DNA from: Egicoccus sp. AB-alg2
GTDB lineage: Bacteria; Actinomycetota; Nitriliruptoria; Nitriliruptorales; Nitriliruptoraceae
Length of the DNA: 36,484 nt
Assembly: GCF_041821065.1 (NCBI RefSeq)
Contig: NZ_JBGUAX010000018.1
Location: 1-36,484 of the forward strand
Reading direction: 5' to 3'
In this document: one piece after another, positions 23,312 through 30,120 of the stretch
How the letters are laid out: each line of letters begins with the position of its first letter
Numbering within the stretch: the first letter of the stretch is position 1
The notes under the pieces: generated by a model
What the model was told of the DNA's origin: nothing
The model's database searches: none
What the model saw: the letters and a program-made list of their open reading frames with translations, nothing else
Made by a program: the position numbers and the translations under genes

Positions 23312-23592
23312 CCGCCCGGACGAAGAAGCGGCGTCCCTACCGGGTTGAGCTCATCGGCAAGGGGACGCTCCGACGGCATTCCTACGCAACGTTGCGTGCC
23401 GCGGTGAAGGCGGCCCTGGCGGACGCGCAGCACGACACGGACCTGTACCTGACCCAGCACCGTCAGTACGTCGTCGAGCACCACACGTTCGAGGGGCCGT
23501 GGCTCCCGATCGAGATCGTCGTCGTTGACGGTGCAGGCAACGAGATCGAGCGGCGCCACTGGCGGCACGAGACCGCGGCGGTGACGTCTTGA
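23308..23592 (+). CDS. Early protein of unknown function, 94 aa
   Basis: ATG overlapping the previous stop. A basic head (MTARTKKRRPYRVELIGKGT) is followed by a helix (YATLRAAVKAALADAQHD) and strands (LPIEIVVVDGAGNEIERRHW). Its TGA overlaps the RusA ATG. No family is recognised. Confidence 0.6.
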   Translation: MTARTKKRRPYRVELIGKGTLRRHSYATLRAAVKAALADAQHDTDLYLTQHRQYVVEHHTFEGPWLPIEIVVVDGAGNEIERRHWRHETAAVTS

Positions 23593-23984
23593 TGCGGTCC
23601 TACACGCTCGAGATCCCGGACATGCCGGTCTGGAACGCCAACTCCCGCGGCCACCACCACGAACGCGCCCGCAAAGTCCGCTCCTGGCGTGACGCCGTCG
23701 CATGGATCGCCGCCGCCGACGGCATCCCCGCGCTCGACCTGGTCGAGATCGAGCTGGTCATGATCCCGGCCGACCGCCGCCGCCGCGACGTGGACAACAT
23801 CGCCGGCGTGTTGAAGCCGTGCATCGACGGGCTGCGCGACGCGGGTGTACTCATCGAGGACGACGCACGGCACGTCCGCGCGGTGACGTGCCGGATCGCA
23901 CAGCCGCAGCCGGCTCTCACGCGTCACCGGTGGCTGCTGACGGTTCGGCAACTGACGGCCGCCGACGAGGGTGAGGCCGCGTGA
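23592..23984 (+). CDS. RusA-like Holliday junction resolvase
   Basis: 130 residues from MRSYTLEIPDMPVWNANSRG; a TTG three bases earlier is less likely. IELVMIPADRRRRDVDNIAG followed by LKPCIDGLRDAGVLIEDDAR is the RusA signature, with the acidic residues of D.DN..K..DGL..AGV..DD. It resolves recombination or replication junctions. Last gene before a terminator-like hairpin and the replication genes. Confidence 0.88.
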   Translation: MRSYTLEIPDMPVWNANSRGHHHERARKVRSWRDAVAWIAAADGIPALDLVEIELVMIPADRRRRDVDNIAGVLKPCIDGLRDAGVLIEDDARHVRAVTCRIAQPQPALTRHRWLLTVRQLTAADEGEAA

Positions 23985-24003
23985 TCTCGTCCACGTACCT
24001 GTT

Positions 24004-24026
24004 GCCGCCTGCGGGCGGCTCTCTTT
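24004..24026 (+). terminator. Intrinsic terminator-like hairpin
   Basis: GCCGCC (24004-24009), TGCG, GGCGGC (24014-24019), then TCTCTTT. It lies 19 bases after the RusA stop, in the 146-base gap before the replication initiator gene. The short stem has a good tail. It could end part of the early transcripts. Confidence 0.45.
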
Positions 24027-24130
24027 GCAGCCGATCCGGAATCACATCGCTGGCATTCCGCAACTGCCGCGTAGCCGATCGACACCGACGGCCGACCGTG
24101 CCGGCCGACACCTACTCGACGAGGGAACAG

Positions 24131-24907
24131 ATGGCCTGGGTCAAGCTTGACGACGCGATGCCGCATCACCCGAAGGTGATGGCCGCCGGTGCGGAGGCGT
24201 TCGCGCTGGACGTGGCGGGGATCGCGTACTCGAACCGGTTTGGCACGGACGGGTTCATCTCGGACGACATGCTTCCGGCCGCGCTGCCGTGCCTGAAGCA
24301 GCCGAAGAAGCATGCGGCCCGCCTGGTGGCGGTGGGGCGTTGGGTCCGCGACGACGGCCGTGGCGGCTGGACGATCCACGACGTGCACGACTACCAGCCG
24401 ACGGCTGCGGACCAGGAGAAGGAGCGGGCGGAGGCGCGCGAACGAATGCGTGAGCTGCGGGCGAACCGCAAGGGAACCAAGACCAACCGTTCGAAAGATG
24501 TTCGCCCGAACACTTCGCGAACAGGTGCTGAACGTTCGCCCGATGTTCGTAACCCCGTACCCGTACCCCCTGTTCCTTCGGAACAGGAACCCCCCTCGCC
24601 TTCGGCTCGGTCCCCCCGCGGCACTCGATTGCCTGACGACTGGCGCCCGGCCGACGAACCGGACCTGATCGCTGCGGTCGGCGGCATCGAGGCCGCACGC
24701 GGCGAGTACCGCAAGTTCCGCGACTACTGGCAGGCCAAGCCGGGCAAGGACGGCCGCAAGGTCGACTGGCAGGCCACCTGGCGCAACTGGCTCCGCCGCG
24801 CCACCGAAGACCGGCCCGGCAGCGGACGGCCGAAGGGTCCGCCCCGCCCGCCCGACGGCGACGTCGACTACCGCGCCGGCTGGCACGGCAGAGAGGCAAC
24901 ATCGTGA
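24131..24907 (+). CDS. Replication initiator (replisome organiser type)
   Basis: 258 residues from MAWVKLDDAMPHHPKVMAAG with GAGGGAA upstream; the frame from 23981 crosses a hairpin and looks non-protein. Residues 1-90 are a winged-helix-like start common in phage replisome organisers (GFISDDMLPAAL; WTIHDVHDYQ). A basic linker (~95-165) contains the repeated DVR(P/N) elements, and the C-terminal domain (~167-230) has LPDDWRPADEPDLIAAVGG and WQATWRNWLRR. It should bind the origin in its own gene and recruit the loader that follows. Confidence 0.75.
   Translation: MAWVKLDDAMPHHPKVMAAGAEAFALDVAGIAYSNRFGTDGFISDDMLPAALPCLKQPKKHAARLVAVGRWVRDDGRGGWTIHDVHDYQPTAADQEKERAEARERMRELRANRKGTKTNRSKDVRPNTSRTGAERSPDVRNPVPVPPVPSEQEPPSPSARSPRGTRLPDDWRPADEPDLIAAVGGIEAARGEYRKFRDYWQAKPGKDGRKVDWQATWRNWLRRATEDRPGSGRPKGPPRPPDGDVDYRAGWHGREATS
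24489..24587. other. Probable replication origin iterons inside the initiator gene
   Basis: GTTCG boxes at 24489, 24500, 24534 and 24545, and reverse copies CGAAC at 24507 and 24518; each of the three pairs is spaced 11 bases. GTTCGCCCGA occurs twice (24500-24509, 24534-24543). The cluster is followed by an inverted repeat CCTGTTCC-TTC-GGAACAGG (24569-24587). It lies in the linker-coding part of the initiator gene, as lambda's origin lies inside O. Confidence 0.5.
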
Positions 24908-25566
24908 GCGAACCGACCCCGATCGGCGCCGAACTCGGCGACCCGCAGCAGCTCGTCGCCCGGCTCCGCCAGGCCGCGGCACGGGCTCCACGCCGGCCCG
25001 CACCGCCACCGCCGACGGAAGCCGTCCCAACGCTCGGCGCTCCGCCGCGGGTGCCGCCCCGCTACCACGCCCGCCTCGACGACCTCGAGCAGACCGGCGC
25101 GGTCAAGACCGCCCGCGTGTGGCTCGACCGGGTCCGCGAGCAGCCGGACCATGATTCCGGGTTGCTGATCCTCGGTCTACCCGGACGCGGGAAGTCGCTG
25201 ATCGCTGGGGCGTTGGCGGTCGAGATGGGTGCCCCGCAGTTCGCCCAGTTCTGGCCGACCCCGGATCTGATTCGGGCGATGCAGGGCGACATCGGCCAGC
25301 GTGACCGGATCCCGGTCGGTGAGCGGATCCTGCGTCGCCGGCTGTTGGTGCTCGACGACATCGGGGCGGAGCAGGCGACCGACTGGCGTGTCGGGGAGCT
25401 GAACGGCCTGCTCGAGGCGGTGTATTCGCGCCGGATGCTGCTGGTCGCGACGTCGAACCTGACCCTCGACCAGTTCGGTGAGCATCTGGGGGAGCGGGCG
25501 GTGTCTCGGCTGCACGAGATGACGGACCTGGTCGTCGTCGACGGCCCTGACCGGCGGAAGGCGTGA
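24904..25566 (+). CDS. DnaC-like helicase loader ATPase
   Basis: 220 residues, GTG start overlapping the initiator stop. After a Pro-rich head, the AAA core has Walker A GLPGRGKS (91-98), Walker B LLVLDDIGAE (147-156), sensor-1 VATSN (181-185) and the arginine-finger segment GERAVSRLHE (196-205), as in DnaC/IstB proteins. It loads the host DnaB-type helicase with the initiator. No phage helicase or polymerase gene is seen, so replication depends on the host. Confidence 0.88.
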   Translation: MSEPTPIGAELGDPQQLVARLRQAAARAPRRPAPPPPTEAVPTLGAPPRVPPRYHARLDDLEQTGAVKTARVWLDRVREQPDHDSGLLILGLPGRGKSLIAGALAVEMGAPQFAQFWPTPDLIRAMQGDIGQRDRIPVGERILRRRLLVLDDIGAEQATDWRVGELNGLLEAVYSRRMLLVATSNLTLDQFGEHLGERAVSRLHEMTDLVVVDGPDRRKA

Positions 25567-25569
25567 CCG

Positions 25570-25755
25570 ATGTCGTGCTCGAAGATCGGCTACGCGACCA
25601 AGCACGAAGCCAAGGCCGCGAAGCGGTCCTGCCAGACCGCTGCAGAAGACGGTTACGGGTGGCGTCAGGAGGGCCGGATCTACCGGTGCGGGTGCGGGTC
25701 GTGGCACCTGACGTCGATGCCGCACGCCCGGTTCGACCGTCTGGACGTGCCGTGA
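25570..25755 (+). CDS. Small zinc-finger-like protein, 61 aa
   Basis: Starts MSCSKIGYATKHEAKAAKRS and carries C3, C21 and YRCGCGSWHLTS near residues 38-49, a split zinc site typical of tiny phage proteins (CxCxxWH). It lies three bases after the loader gene and overlaps the next by four bases. Its role is unknown. Confidence 0.65.
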   Translation: MSCSKIGYATKHEAKAAKRSCQTAAEDGYGWRQEGRIYRCGCGSWHLTSMPHARFDRLDVP

Positions 25756-26057
25756 GCGCCGCGGTGCAGCTCGAGCTCGATGTGCCGGACGACCCGGTAG
25801 GCCGGATGGTCGCGGTGCTGGTGCAGTCGGAGGCGTGGGACCGGCCGTCGGCAGAGGCGTTCGCCCACCGTGTCGTCCCGAAACTCCGCACGCCGTGCGG
25901 CTGTGGTGGCCGGGGCGACCGTGCGTGTCGGCTGTCGGCGGGGGACGTCCGGCACGGAACCAGGAACGGCTACAAGCATCAGGGCTGCGCCTGCGCCCGG
26001 TGCACGAGGGCGAATGCCCGCTACATCGCTGATCTGCGTGCGAGGAGGCCCGCATGA
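25752..26057 (+). CDS. Zinc-finger protein, 101 aa
   Basis: GTG start overlapping the previous stop; starts VSAAVQLELDVPDDPVGRMV. The C-terminal half has CGCGGRGDRACRLSAGD and HGTRNGYKHQGCACARC, a Cys-rich motif (GT.NGY..HGC.C..C) found in small actinophage DNA-related proteins. The N-terminal part may be helical. Overlaps the next gene by four bases. Confidence 0.62.
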   Translation: MSAAVQLELDVPDDPVGRMVAVLVQSEAWDRPSAEAFAHRVVPKLRTPCGCGGRGDRACRLSAGDVRHGTRNGYKHQGCACARCTRANARYIADLRARRPA

Positions 26058-26386
26058 ACCCGAACGACATCCCGACTGATCTGCCGCCCCATCCGGAGGA
26101 GGCGAAGCTGCGCCGCCGCGAGAAGGAGCTGGCAGTGACGGTCCGGCGGCTGTCGAAGCAGACACAGCGGGCGTTGGAGGACGGGTCACCGCGGTCGCGT
26201 GTGGATGCGGCGGTGTTGCTGGCGCAGTTGGCGAATGTGGCGGCGACGGCGCAGAAGGGGATGGTGCGGGCGATTCAGGATCAGATGGACGCGCAGGCTG
26301 GGAAGCCCTACGTGCCGTTCGGGGAGCGGGAGCAGTCGGACCCGGGGTCGCTCGACGAGTGGCTCGACAGGCCACGCAGCGAGTAG
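26054..26386 (+). CDS. Coiled-coil early protein, 110 aa
   Basis: ATG overlapping the previous stop. Starts MNPNDIPTDLPPHPEEAKLR, then a long basic helix (RREKELAVTVRRLSKQTQRA) and an alanine-rich helix (DAAVLLAQLANVAATAQKGM). Likely a dimeric coil. It is the last gene of the early operon. The family is unknown. Confidence 0.6.
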   Translation: MNPNDIPTDLPPHPEEAKLRRREKELAVTVRRLSKQTQRALEDGSPRSRVDAAVLLAQLANVAATAQKGMVRAIQDQMDAQAGKPYVPFGEREQSDPGSLDEWLDRPRSE

Positions 26387-26430
26387 TGACGGTTATCGGC
26401 CGGGACGGTGTACATGCCGGCATCGCATCG

Positions 26431-26458
26431 TTGACATTCCCAGCCCGGTCGCTAGCCT
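26431..26458 (+). promoter_or_regulatory. Consensus-like promoter with no gene downstream
   Basis: TTGACA (26431-26436), 16 bases, TAGCCT (26453-26458, fitting TANNNT), the best vegetative promoter match in the window. It faces right, but no plus-strand gene starts before 27954; it points into the inverted repeat and, beyond that, antisense to the DUF3800 gene. It may drive a small RNA. Confidence 0.5.
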
Positions 26459-26471
26459 CGTTAGCAGACCG

Positions 26472-26569
26472 GAAGCCGGTAGGGAAGGGCGGGGGTCCGC
26501 ACGCTCGGGCAACTGAGCCGGCCGCCCCGCAGGTGGCTTGATTGTGACCCGCCTTTCCCTGCCGGCTTC
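26472..26569 (+). ncRNA. Possible structured RNA bounded by a 22-bp stem
   Basis: Bases 26472-26493 and 26548-26569 are inverted repeats matching at 20 of 22 positions; both mismatches become G-U pairs in plus-strand RNA, so the stem is continuous. The 54-base middle can fold further. It starts ~7 bases after the predicted start of the promoter at 26431. The right arm covers the last bases of the minus-strand DUF3800 gene. A terminator or antisense RNA are the main alternatives. Confidence 0.4.
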
Positions 26570-27356
26570 AACCCTTCCACCAGTCGGCGGTCCACCAAGG
26601 CATGGCCTGCAAGTAGTCCTCGCCTCCGAGCGACTTGATGCCGTAGCCGAGGATTCGCCCATCGCCGCTGCAATCGATGAGGCGTCCCAGGCGCATCAAG
26701 TAGGCCGGCTCATGGTTGCCGTACCTGTCCAGTTTGACGGCGGCGTCGAATGCACCAGCCGCGATGTCGGCCCACTGGAGTAGCGGGGATTCCGCCTGCC
26801 CCGCCACGGCGACCTTGGTAGTCAGCCCGTTGCTCCACGCCTCGTTGCCCTGCCTGGTTCGGAGCAGGCCGACATAGTCCTGCAGCAATCGGGGCCGGAA
26901 TCCCTTGACGCGGGCGAACGTCACCTTGGTCCGGCAGATTGCTGCCGGGTCCGTCTTCTGTTCAATGCGCTGCCGGGAAGCGGTGAAGTAGCCCACGCGT
27001 TCGAGCACCAGGCGGGCGGCGAAGTTGTAATAGCCCACGGTTGAGCGGGCGAGATGGGTGTTGGGTTGGATCGCTCGCTTCGGCACAACCACGAAGAGCA
27101 AACGGATCGGCAGGCCGGACAGAATCTGCGCAGCGTAGGTGCGTAAGGCGTGGTCCTTCATATTCTTCGACCAATGGAGGACGCTACCGGGTGGCTTGCC
27201 CGCTTCGCGGACGAGATCCGCCAGGGCTTCGCCGAGAACCGTCGTGTTCGCATCCCGGCACAGGACCGCAGCGAAGGCGAAGTACTCCGACGAAGAGGGT
27301 TTCATCCCCCGGTCGCCGGTTTCGTCCACGTAGGCGCGCAACAGATGCGTCGACAT
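26568..27356 (-). CDS. DUF3800 family protein
   Basis: 262 residues from MSTHLLRAYVDETGDRG with AAGGGGAAGG upstream. AYVDETGD (D11, E12, D15) is the DUF3800 hallmark, followed by a beta-alpha core (LPIRLLFVVVPKRA) and the late acid LLQWADIAAGAF (D197). The spaced acidic residues suggest an RNase-H-like metal site. DUF3800 genes occur in mobile and defence-linked regions of bacteria, but their role is not settled. It faces against the late and early operons, with a small coiled-coil gene upstream. Confidence 0.8.
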   Translation of the reverse strand: MSTHLLRAYVDETGDRGMKPSSSEYFAFAAVLCRDANTTVLGEALADLVREAGKPPGSVLHWSKNMKDHALRTYAAQILSGLPIRLLFVVVPKRAIQPNTHLARSTVGYYNFAARLVLERVGYFTASRQRIEQKTDPAAICRTKVTFARVKGFRPRLLQDYVGLLRTRQGNEAWSNGLTTKVAVAGQAESPLLQWADIAAGAFDAAVKLDRYGNHEPAYLMRLGRLIDCSGDGRILGYGIKSLGGEDYLQAMPWWTADWWKG

Positions 27357-27408
27357 CGCCTTCCCCTTTCCCCGCCACCAGCCTAGGCGCGATAATGCCC
27401 GTTCCCGG

Positions 27409-27549
27409 CTACCTCTCACGGCCGAGTTCGGCCTGCAAGTCTTTCAGGATTCGAGCCAATCCTCCTACAGCGACCGTTTGGTCTTCCTGTGCGCGGCGTA
27501 GCTGCCGCAACTCCGCCAGCACCAGCCTGATCAACTCTTCTGCCTGCAT
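27409..27549 (-). CDS. Small coiled-coil protein upstream of DUF3800, 46 aa
   Basis: Minus-strand ORF starting MQAEELIRLVLAELRQLRRA, with GAAGGA seven bases upstream of its ATG. Leucines recur with heptad-like spacing (LIRLVLAELRQL; LARILKDLQAEL), predicting a coil. It ends 52 bases before the DUF3800 start, in the same direction, so the pair is probably one operon. The small-first, enzyme-second layout recalls antitoxin-toxin pairs; no family is recognised. Confidence 0.5.
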   Translation of the reverse strand: MQAEELIRLVLAELRQLRRAQEDQTVAVGGLARILKDLQAELGRER

Positions 27550-27953
27550 TGTCCAGTCCTTCGATTACGTGCCGCCCCATAGGCAGCACAAGCCCTGTCG
27601 CCCCTCGAGGTGGGGGCGCTGCGCGTGAGCGCGAGGTGGCTCCTACGGACGTGGTCCGCGTGCGCGCACGCTTATGACCACCGATGGGAGCTGGGGTGCT
27701 GCCTGGCAACGTCGTTCCGCCGATGCACGCACGAAGCGAACGCCGGACGCAGGCGCGGCCAGTGTCGCATCCTGACGCCGACAACGCGAGCACCCACGCA
27801 CCAGCTCCTCGCGCAGCGGCGTGAGCGGTTGTCCGGCGTGAACACCAGGCACGGTCAGTCAGGCGGACGGCCTGGTCCACCGCGAAGGCATGGCACCGGC
27901 CTGTCTCGAAACCAAGAGCAGTCCGGGTCACGTGCGGCACGACACTCGCCGGC
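27550..27953. other. 404-base gap before the packaging genes
   Basis: No protein-like frame is seen on either strand. It contains a perfect 14-base palindrome GCGTGCGCGCACGC (27658-27671), a hairpin GCCCC/GGGGC (27600-27604 / 27613-27617), and the late-type motif at 27925-27946. Lying just before the small terminase gene, it may hold the packaging start (pac or cos). The promoter of the minus-strand cassette should lie in its left part (TTGTGC-like and TAATCG-like elements on the minus strand). Confidence 0.4.
27925..27946 (+). promoter_or_regulatory. Late-type bipartite motif copy 2
   Basis: GGGTCAC (27925-27931), nine bases, GACACT (27941-27946). Seven bases later comes the ATG of the gene at 27954, so transcription would begin at or near the A of the ATG, a leaderless start. 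It heads the terminase transcription unit. Confidence 0.6.
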
Positions 27954-28151
27954 ATGATCTCACGTGCGTTGCAGCGTGCCCTTGACGGCGCGACCTTCAC
28001 CCTCGACCTGTTGGCGTGGTGTGCCGGTGTCCTCCTGGTCCTCGCCCTCGTAACCGCGGCCGTCCTCACGGTCTGGGGGGCGACTCAGGCGGTCCGCCAC
28101 CGCGTCCACGTCGCTCTCACCGCTCGGCGTCTACGCCGACAAGCAGGCTGA
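27954..28151 (+). CDS. Small single-TM protein before the terminase
   Basis: 65 residues, ATG seven bases after the GACACT box and with no RBS, consistent with a leaderless message. A hydrophobic segment at ~19-44 (LLAWCAGVLLVLALVTAAVL) is followed by a basic tail (VRHRVHVALTARRLRRQAG). First gene of the late packaging unit. The role is unknown; a membrane position during late infection is likely. Confidence 0.6.
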   Translation: MISRALQRALDGATFTLDLLAWCAGVLLVLALVTAAVLTVWGATQAVRHRVHVALTARRLRRQAG

Positions 28152-28154
28152 CGT

Positions 28155-28649
28155 GTGGGCAAGCGCGGAGTCCCACTGACCGACAACGAACGTCAACGCA
28201 TCCTCGAGCTCGTCCAGCAAGGCAAGAGCTACGGCCAGGTCGCCCGCGAAACCGGCCGCTCCCAACAAACCGTCGGACGCATCGCCCGAGCCGCCGGGGT
28301 GGCCGTGGATCAGTCCAACCTTGCGCGCGTGGTGAGGGCGCAGGAGACGCGGCGTGCGTATGGGGCGGAGGCGCGGGCGGAGCGTCTGGCGAAGTTGCAT
28401 GGCCGGATCGACAGGATCATTGATCGGATGGGGGAGCCGCACACGGCGTTCAGCTTCGGGGGGAAGGACAACGATTACAACGAGCGGCGGTTCGATGAGC
28501 CGACGAGTGATGCGTTGCGGCAGTACGCGGCTGCGGTGGCGCAGCTGGTGCGGGCTGAGGTTGACATCTTGAAGTATGACGAGCGTGGGGATGACGACTC
28601 GGCGGATGTTGATCGCTGGCTCGACCACGTCACGGGGGCTTCACCGTGA
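28155..28649 (+). CDS. Terminase small subunit
   Basis: 164 residues, GTG start. The N-terminal helix-turn-helix (LTDNERQRILELVQQGKSYG QVARETGRSQQTVGRIAR region, ~8-45) recognises DNA; a long helical middle (ARAERLAKLHGRIDRIIDRM) and an acidic end (YDERGDDDSADVDRWLDHV) follow, as in small terminases. It selects phage DNA for packaging and hands it to the large subunit encoded ~190 bases further on. Confidence 0.82.
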   Translation: MGKRGVPLTDNERQRILELVQQGKSYGQVARETGRSQQTVGRIARAAGVAVDQSNLARVVRAQETRRAYGAEARAERLAKLHGRIDRIIDRMGEPHTAFSFGGKDNDYNERRFDEPTSDALRQYAAAVAQLVRAEVDILKYDERGDDDSADVDRWLDHVTGASP

Positions 28650-28657
28650 CTCGTCGC

Positions 28658-28822
28658 CTACACCCGGTCCGCCGCCGTCCGCGGCCCTTCGAGGTCATCA
28701 CACCGGCACACCAGAGTGACGGCAGTCTCCTCGAAGCCGCTATCAAGCGACGAGCCCAAACTCACGATTCGCGACCGCACCACTGTGTCGCACTTCACAC
28801 ACGTCTCGCCGACCTCTGGCAT
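28658..28822 (-). CDS. Small zinc-ribbon protein on the minus strand, 54 aa
   Basis: Minus-strand ORF from MPEVGETCVKCDTVVRSRIV, with GGGAGGAG six bases upstream of its ATG, one of the best RBSs in the area. C8-x2-C11 and C39-x-C41 could hold one zinc. Its third positions are more G/C-rich than those of the competing plus-strand frame 28646-28840, which is arginine-rich and has no RBS. It would sit between the terminase genes, head-to-head with the large subunit 14 bases away. Confidence 0.5.
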   Translation of the reverse strand: MPEVGETCVKCDTVVRSRIVSLGSSLDSGFEETAVTLVCRCDDLEGPRTAADRV

Positions 28823-28836
28823 GGCAGGCTCCTCCC

Positions 28837-30117
28837 GTGAGCGTCGCCCCCCTTGTTGGGAAGCAACTCGCGTCCGTCCAGCATGCCACGGCACGCCTCA
28901 ACATCTGGGAAGGCTCCGTCCGCTCCGGCAAAACCATCGGATCCATCCTCGCCTGGCTCCGCTTCATCCGCACCGCACCGCCCGGCAACCTCCTGATGGC
29001 CGGCCGCACCGAACGCACCCTCGAACGCAACGTCGTCCACCCGATGCAAGACATGCTCGGCCGCAAACGTGTCCGGTTCGTCCGCGGCGCCGGTGAACTC
29101 TGGGTCTGCGGCCGACGGATCTACATCGCCGGAGCCAACGACGAACGGGCCCAGGAGAAGATCCGCGGCCTCACCCTCGTCGGCGCCTACGTCGACGAGG
29201 TGTCCACGGTCCCTGAGTCGTTCTGGTCGATGCTGCTCACCCGCCTATCGATCGACGGGGCACGGCTGTTCGGGACCACCAACCCGGACAACCCGCGGCA
29301 CTGGCTGCTGAAGGACTACCTCAACCGTGCGACGGTGACGATCGACCGTGACGGCCAGATCCTCGGTGGTGACGGCGCCGAGCTGCTCGACCTCGCCCGC
29401 TTCCGGTTCACCCTCCACGACAACCCCCACCTCCCTGCCGCGTACATCGCCAGCCTCGAGCGCGAGTTCGTCGGGCTGTGGTACCGGCGGTTCATCTTGG
29501 GCGAATGGGTTGCCGCCGAGGGCGCGATCTACGACATGCTCGACCTCGACGGCGACAGCTCCCACGTCGTCGACCAGCTGCCCGACGTTCACGACTGGTG
29601 GCTGACCGTCGACTACGGCACCACCAACCCGTTCGTCGCCCTCCTGATCGGCGAACACACGGACGGCCTGGTGGTCGCGCGGGAGTGGCGGTGGGATTCG
29701 AGGGCGCAGCGCCGTCAGCTCACCGACGGGGAGTACGCGACGAAGCTGCAGTCGTGGGTCGACGGCGGCGCCGACGGCCTGGCCATGCCGCCCGACGTCA
29801 GCAAGGTGTTCGTTGACCCGTCCGCAGCCAGCTTCATCCGGCAGCTGTACCGCGACGGCTGGTCAGGCGTCACCCCCGCCGACAACACCGTCGAGGACGG
29901 CATCCGCGAAACCTCATCGCTGCTCGCGGCGAGGCGGCTGACGATCCACCGGTCCTGCTCGGGACTGCTCGACGAGATGGCCGGCTACAGCTGGGACCCC
30001 AAGGCACAAGACCGCGGCGAAGACGCGCCGCTGAAGCAGGACGACCACGGCCCCGACGCCCTGCGTTACGGGGTGCGGATGCTGCGGCGGGTCTGGCGCC
30101 GCTGGCTCGATAGCTGA
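28837..30117 (+). CDS. Terminase large subunit
   Basis: 426 residues, GTG start. The ATPase domain has Walker A GSVRSGKT (26-33) and Walker B AYVDEVSTVPE, then FGTTNPDNPRHWL as coupling motif. The nuclease domain has WWLTVDYGTTNPFVALLIG, KVFVDPSAASFI and DDHGPDALRYGVRM with the expected acidic residues. It drives and cuts DNA at the portal. No RBS is evident upstream. It ends three bases before the stop of a convergent minus-strand gene. Confidence 0.93.
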   Translation: MSVAPLVGKQLASVQHATARLNIWEGSVRSGKTIGSILAWLRFIRTAPPGNLLMAGRTERTLERNVVHPMQDMLGRKRVRFVRGAGELWVCGRRIYIAGANDERAQEKIRGLTLVGAYVDEVSTVPESFWSMLLTRLSIDGARLFGTTNPDNPRHWLLKDYLNRATVTIDRDGQILGGDGAELLDLARFRFTLHDNPHLPAAYIASLEREFVGLWYRRFILGEWVAAEGAIYDMLDLDGDSSHVVDQLPDVHDWWLTVDYGTTNPFVALLIGEHTDGLVVAREWRWDSRAQRRQLTDGEYATKLQSWVDGGADGLAMPPDVSKVFVDPSAASFIRQLYRDGWSGVTPADNTVEDGIRETSSLLAARRLTIHRSCSGLLDEMAGYSWDPKAQDRGEDAPLKQDDHGPDALRYGVRMLRRVWRRWLDS

Positions 30118-30120
30118 TCG

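Noticed and set aside
28646-28840. Plus-strand 64-aa ORF between the terminase genes
   Set aside because: Overlaps both neighbours neatly, but it is Arg/His-rich, has poor third-position bias and no RBS; the minus-strand frame is preferred.
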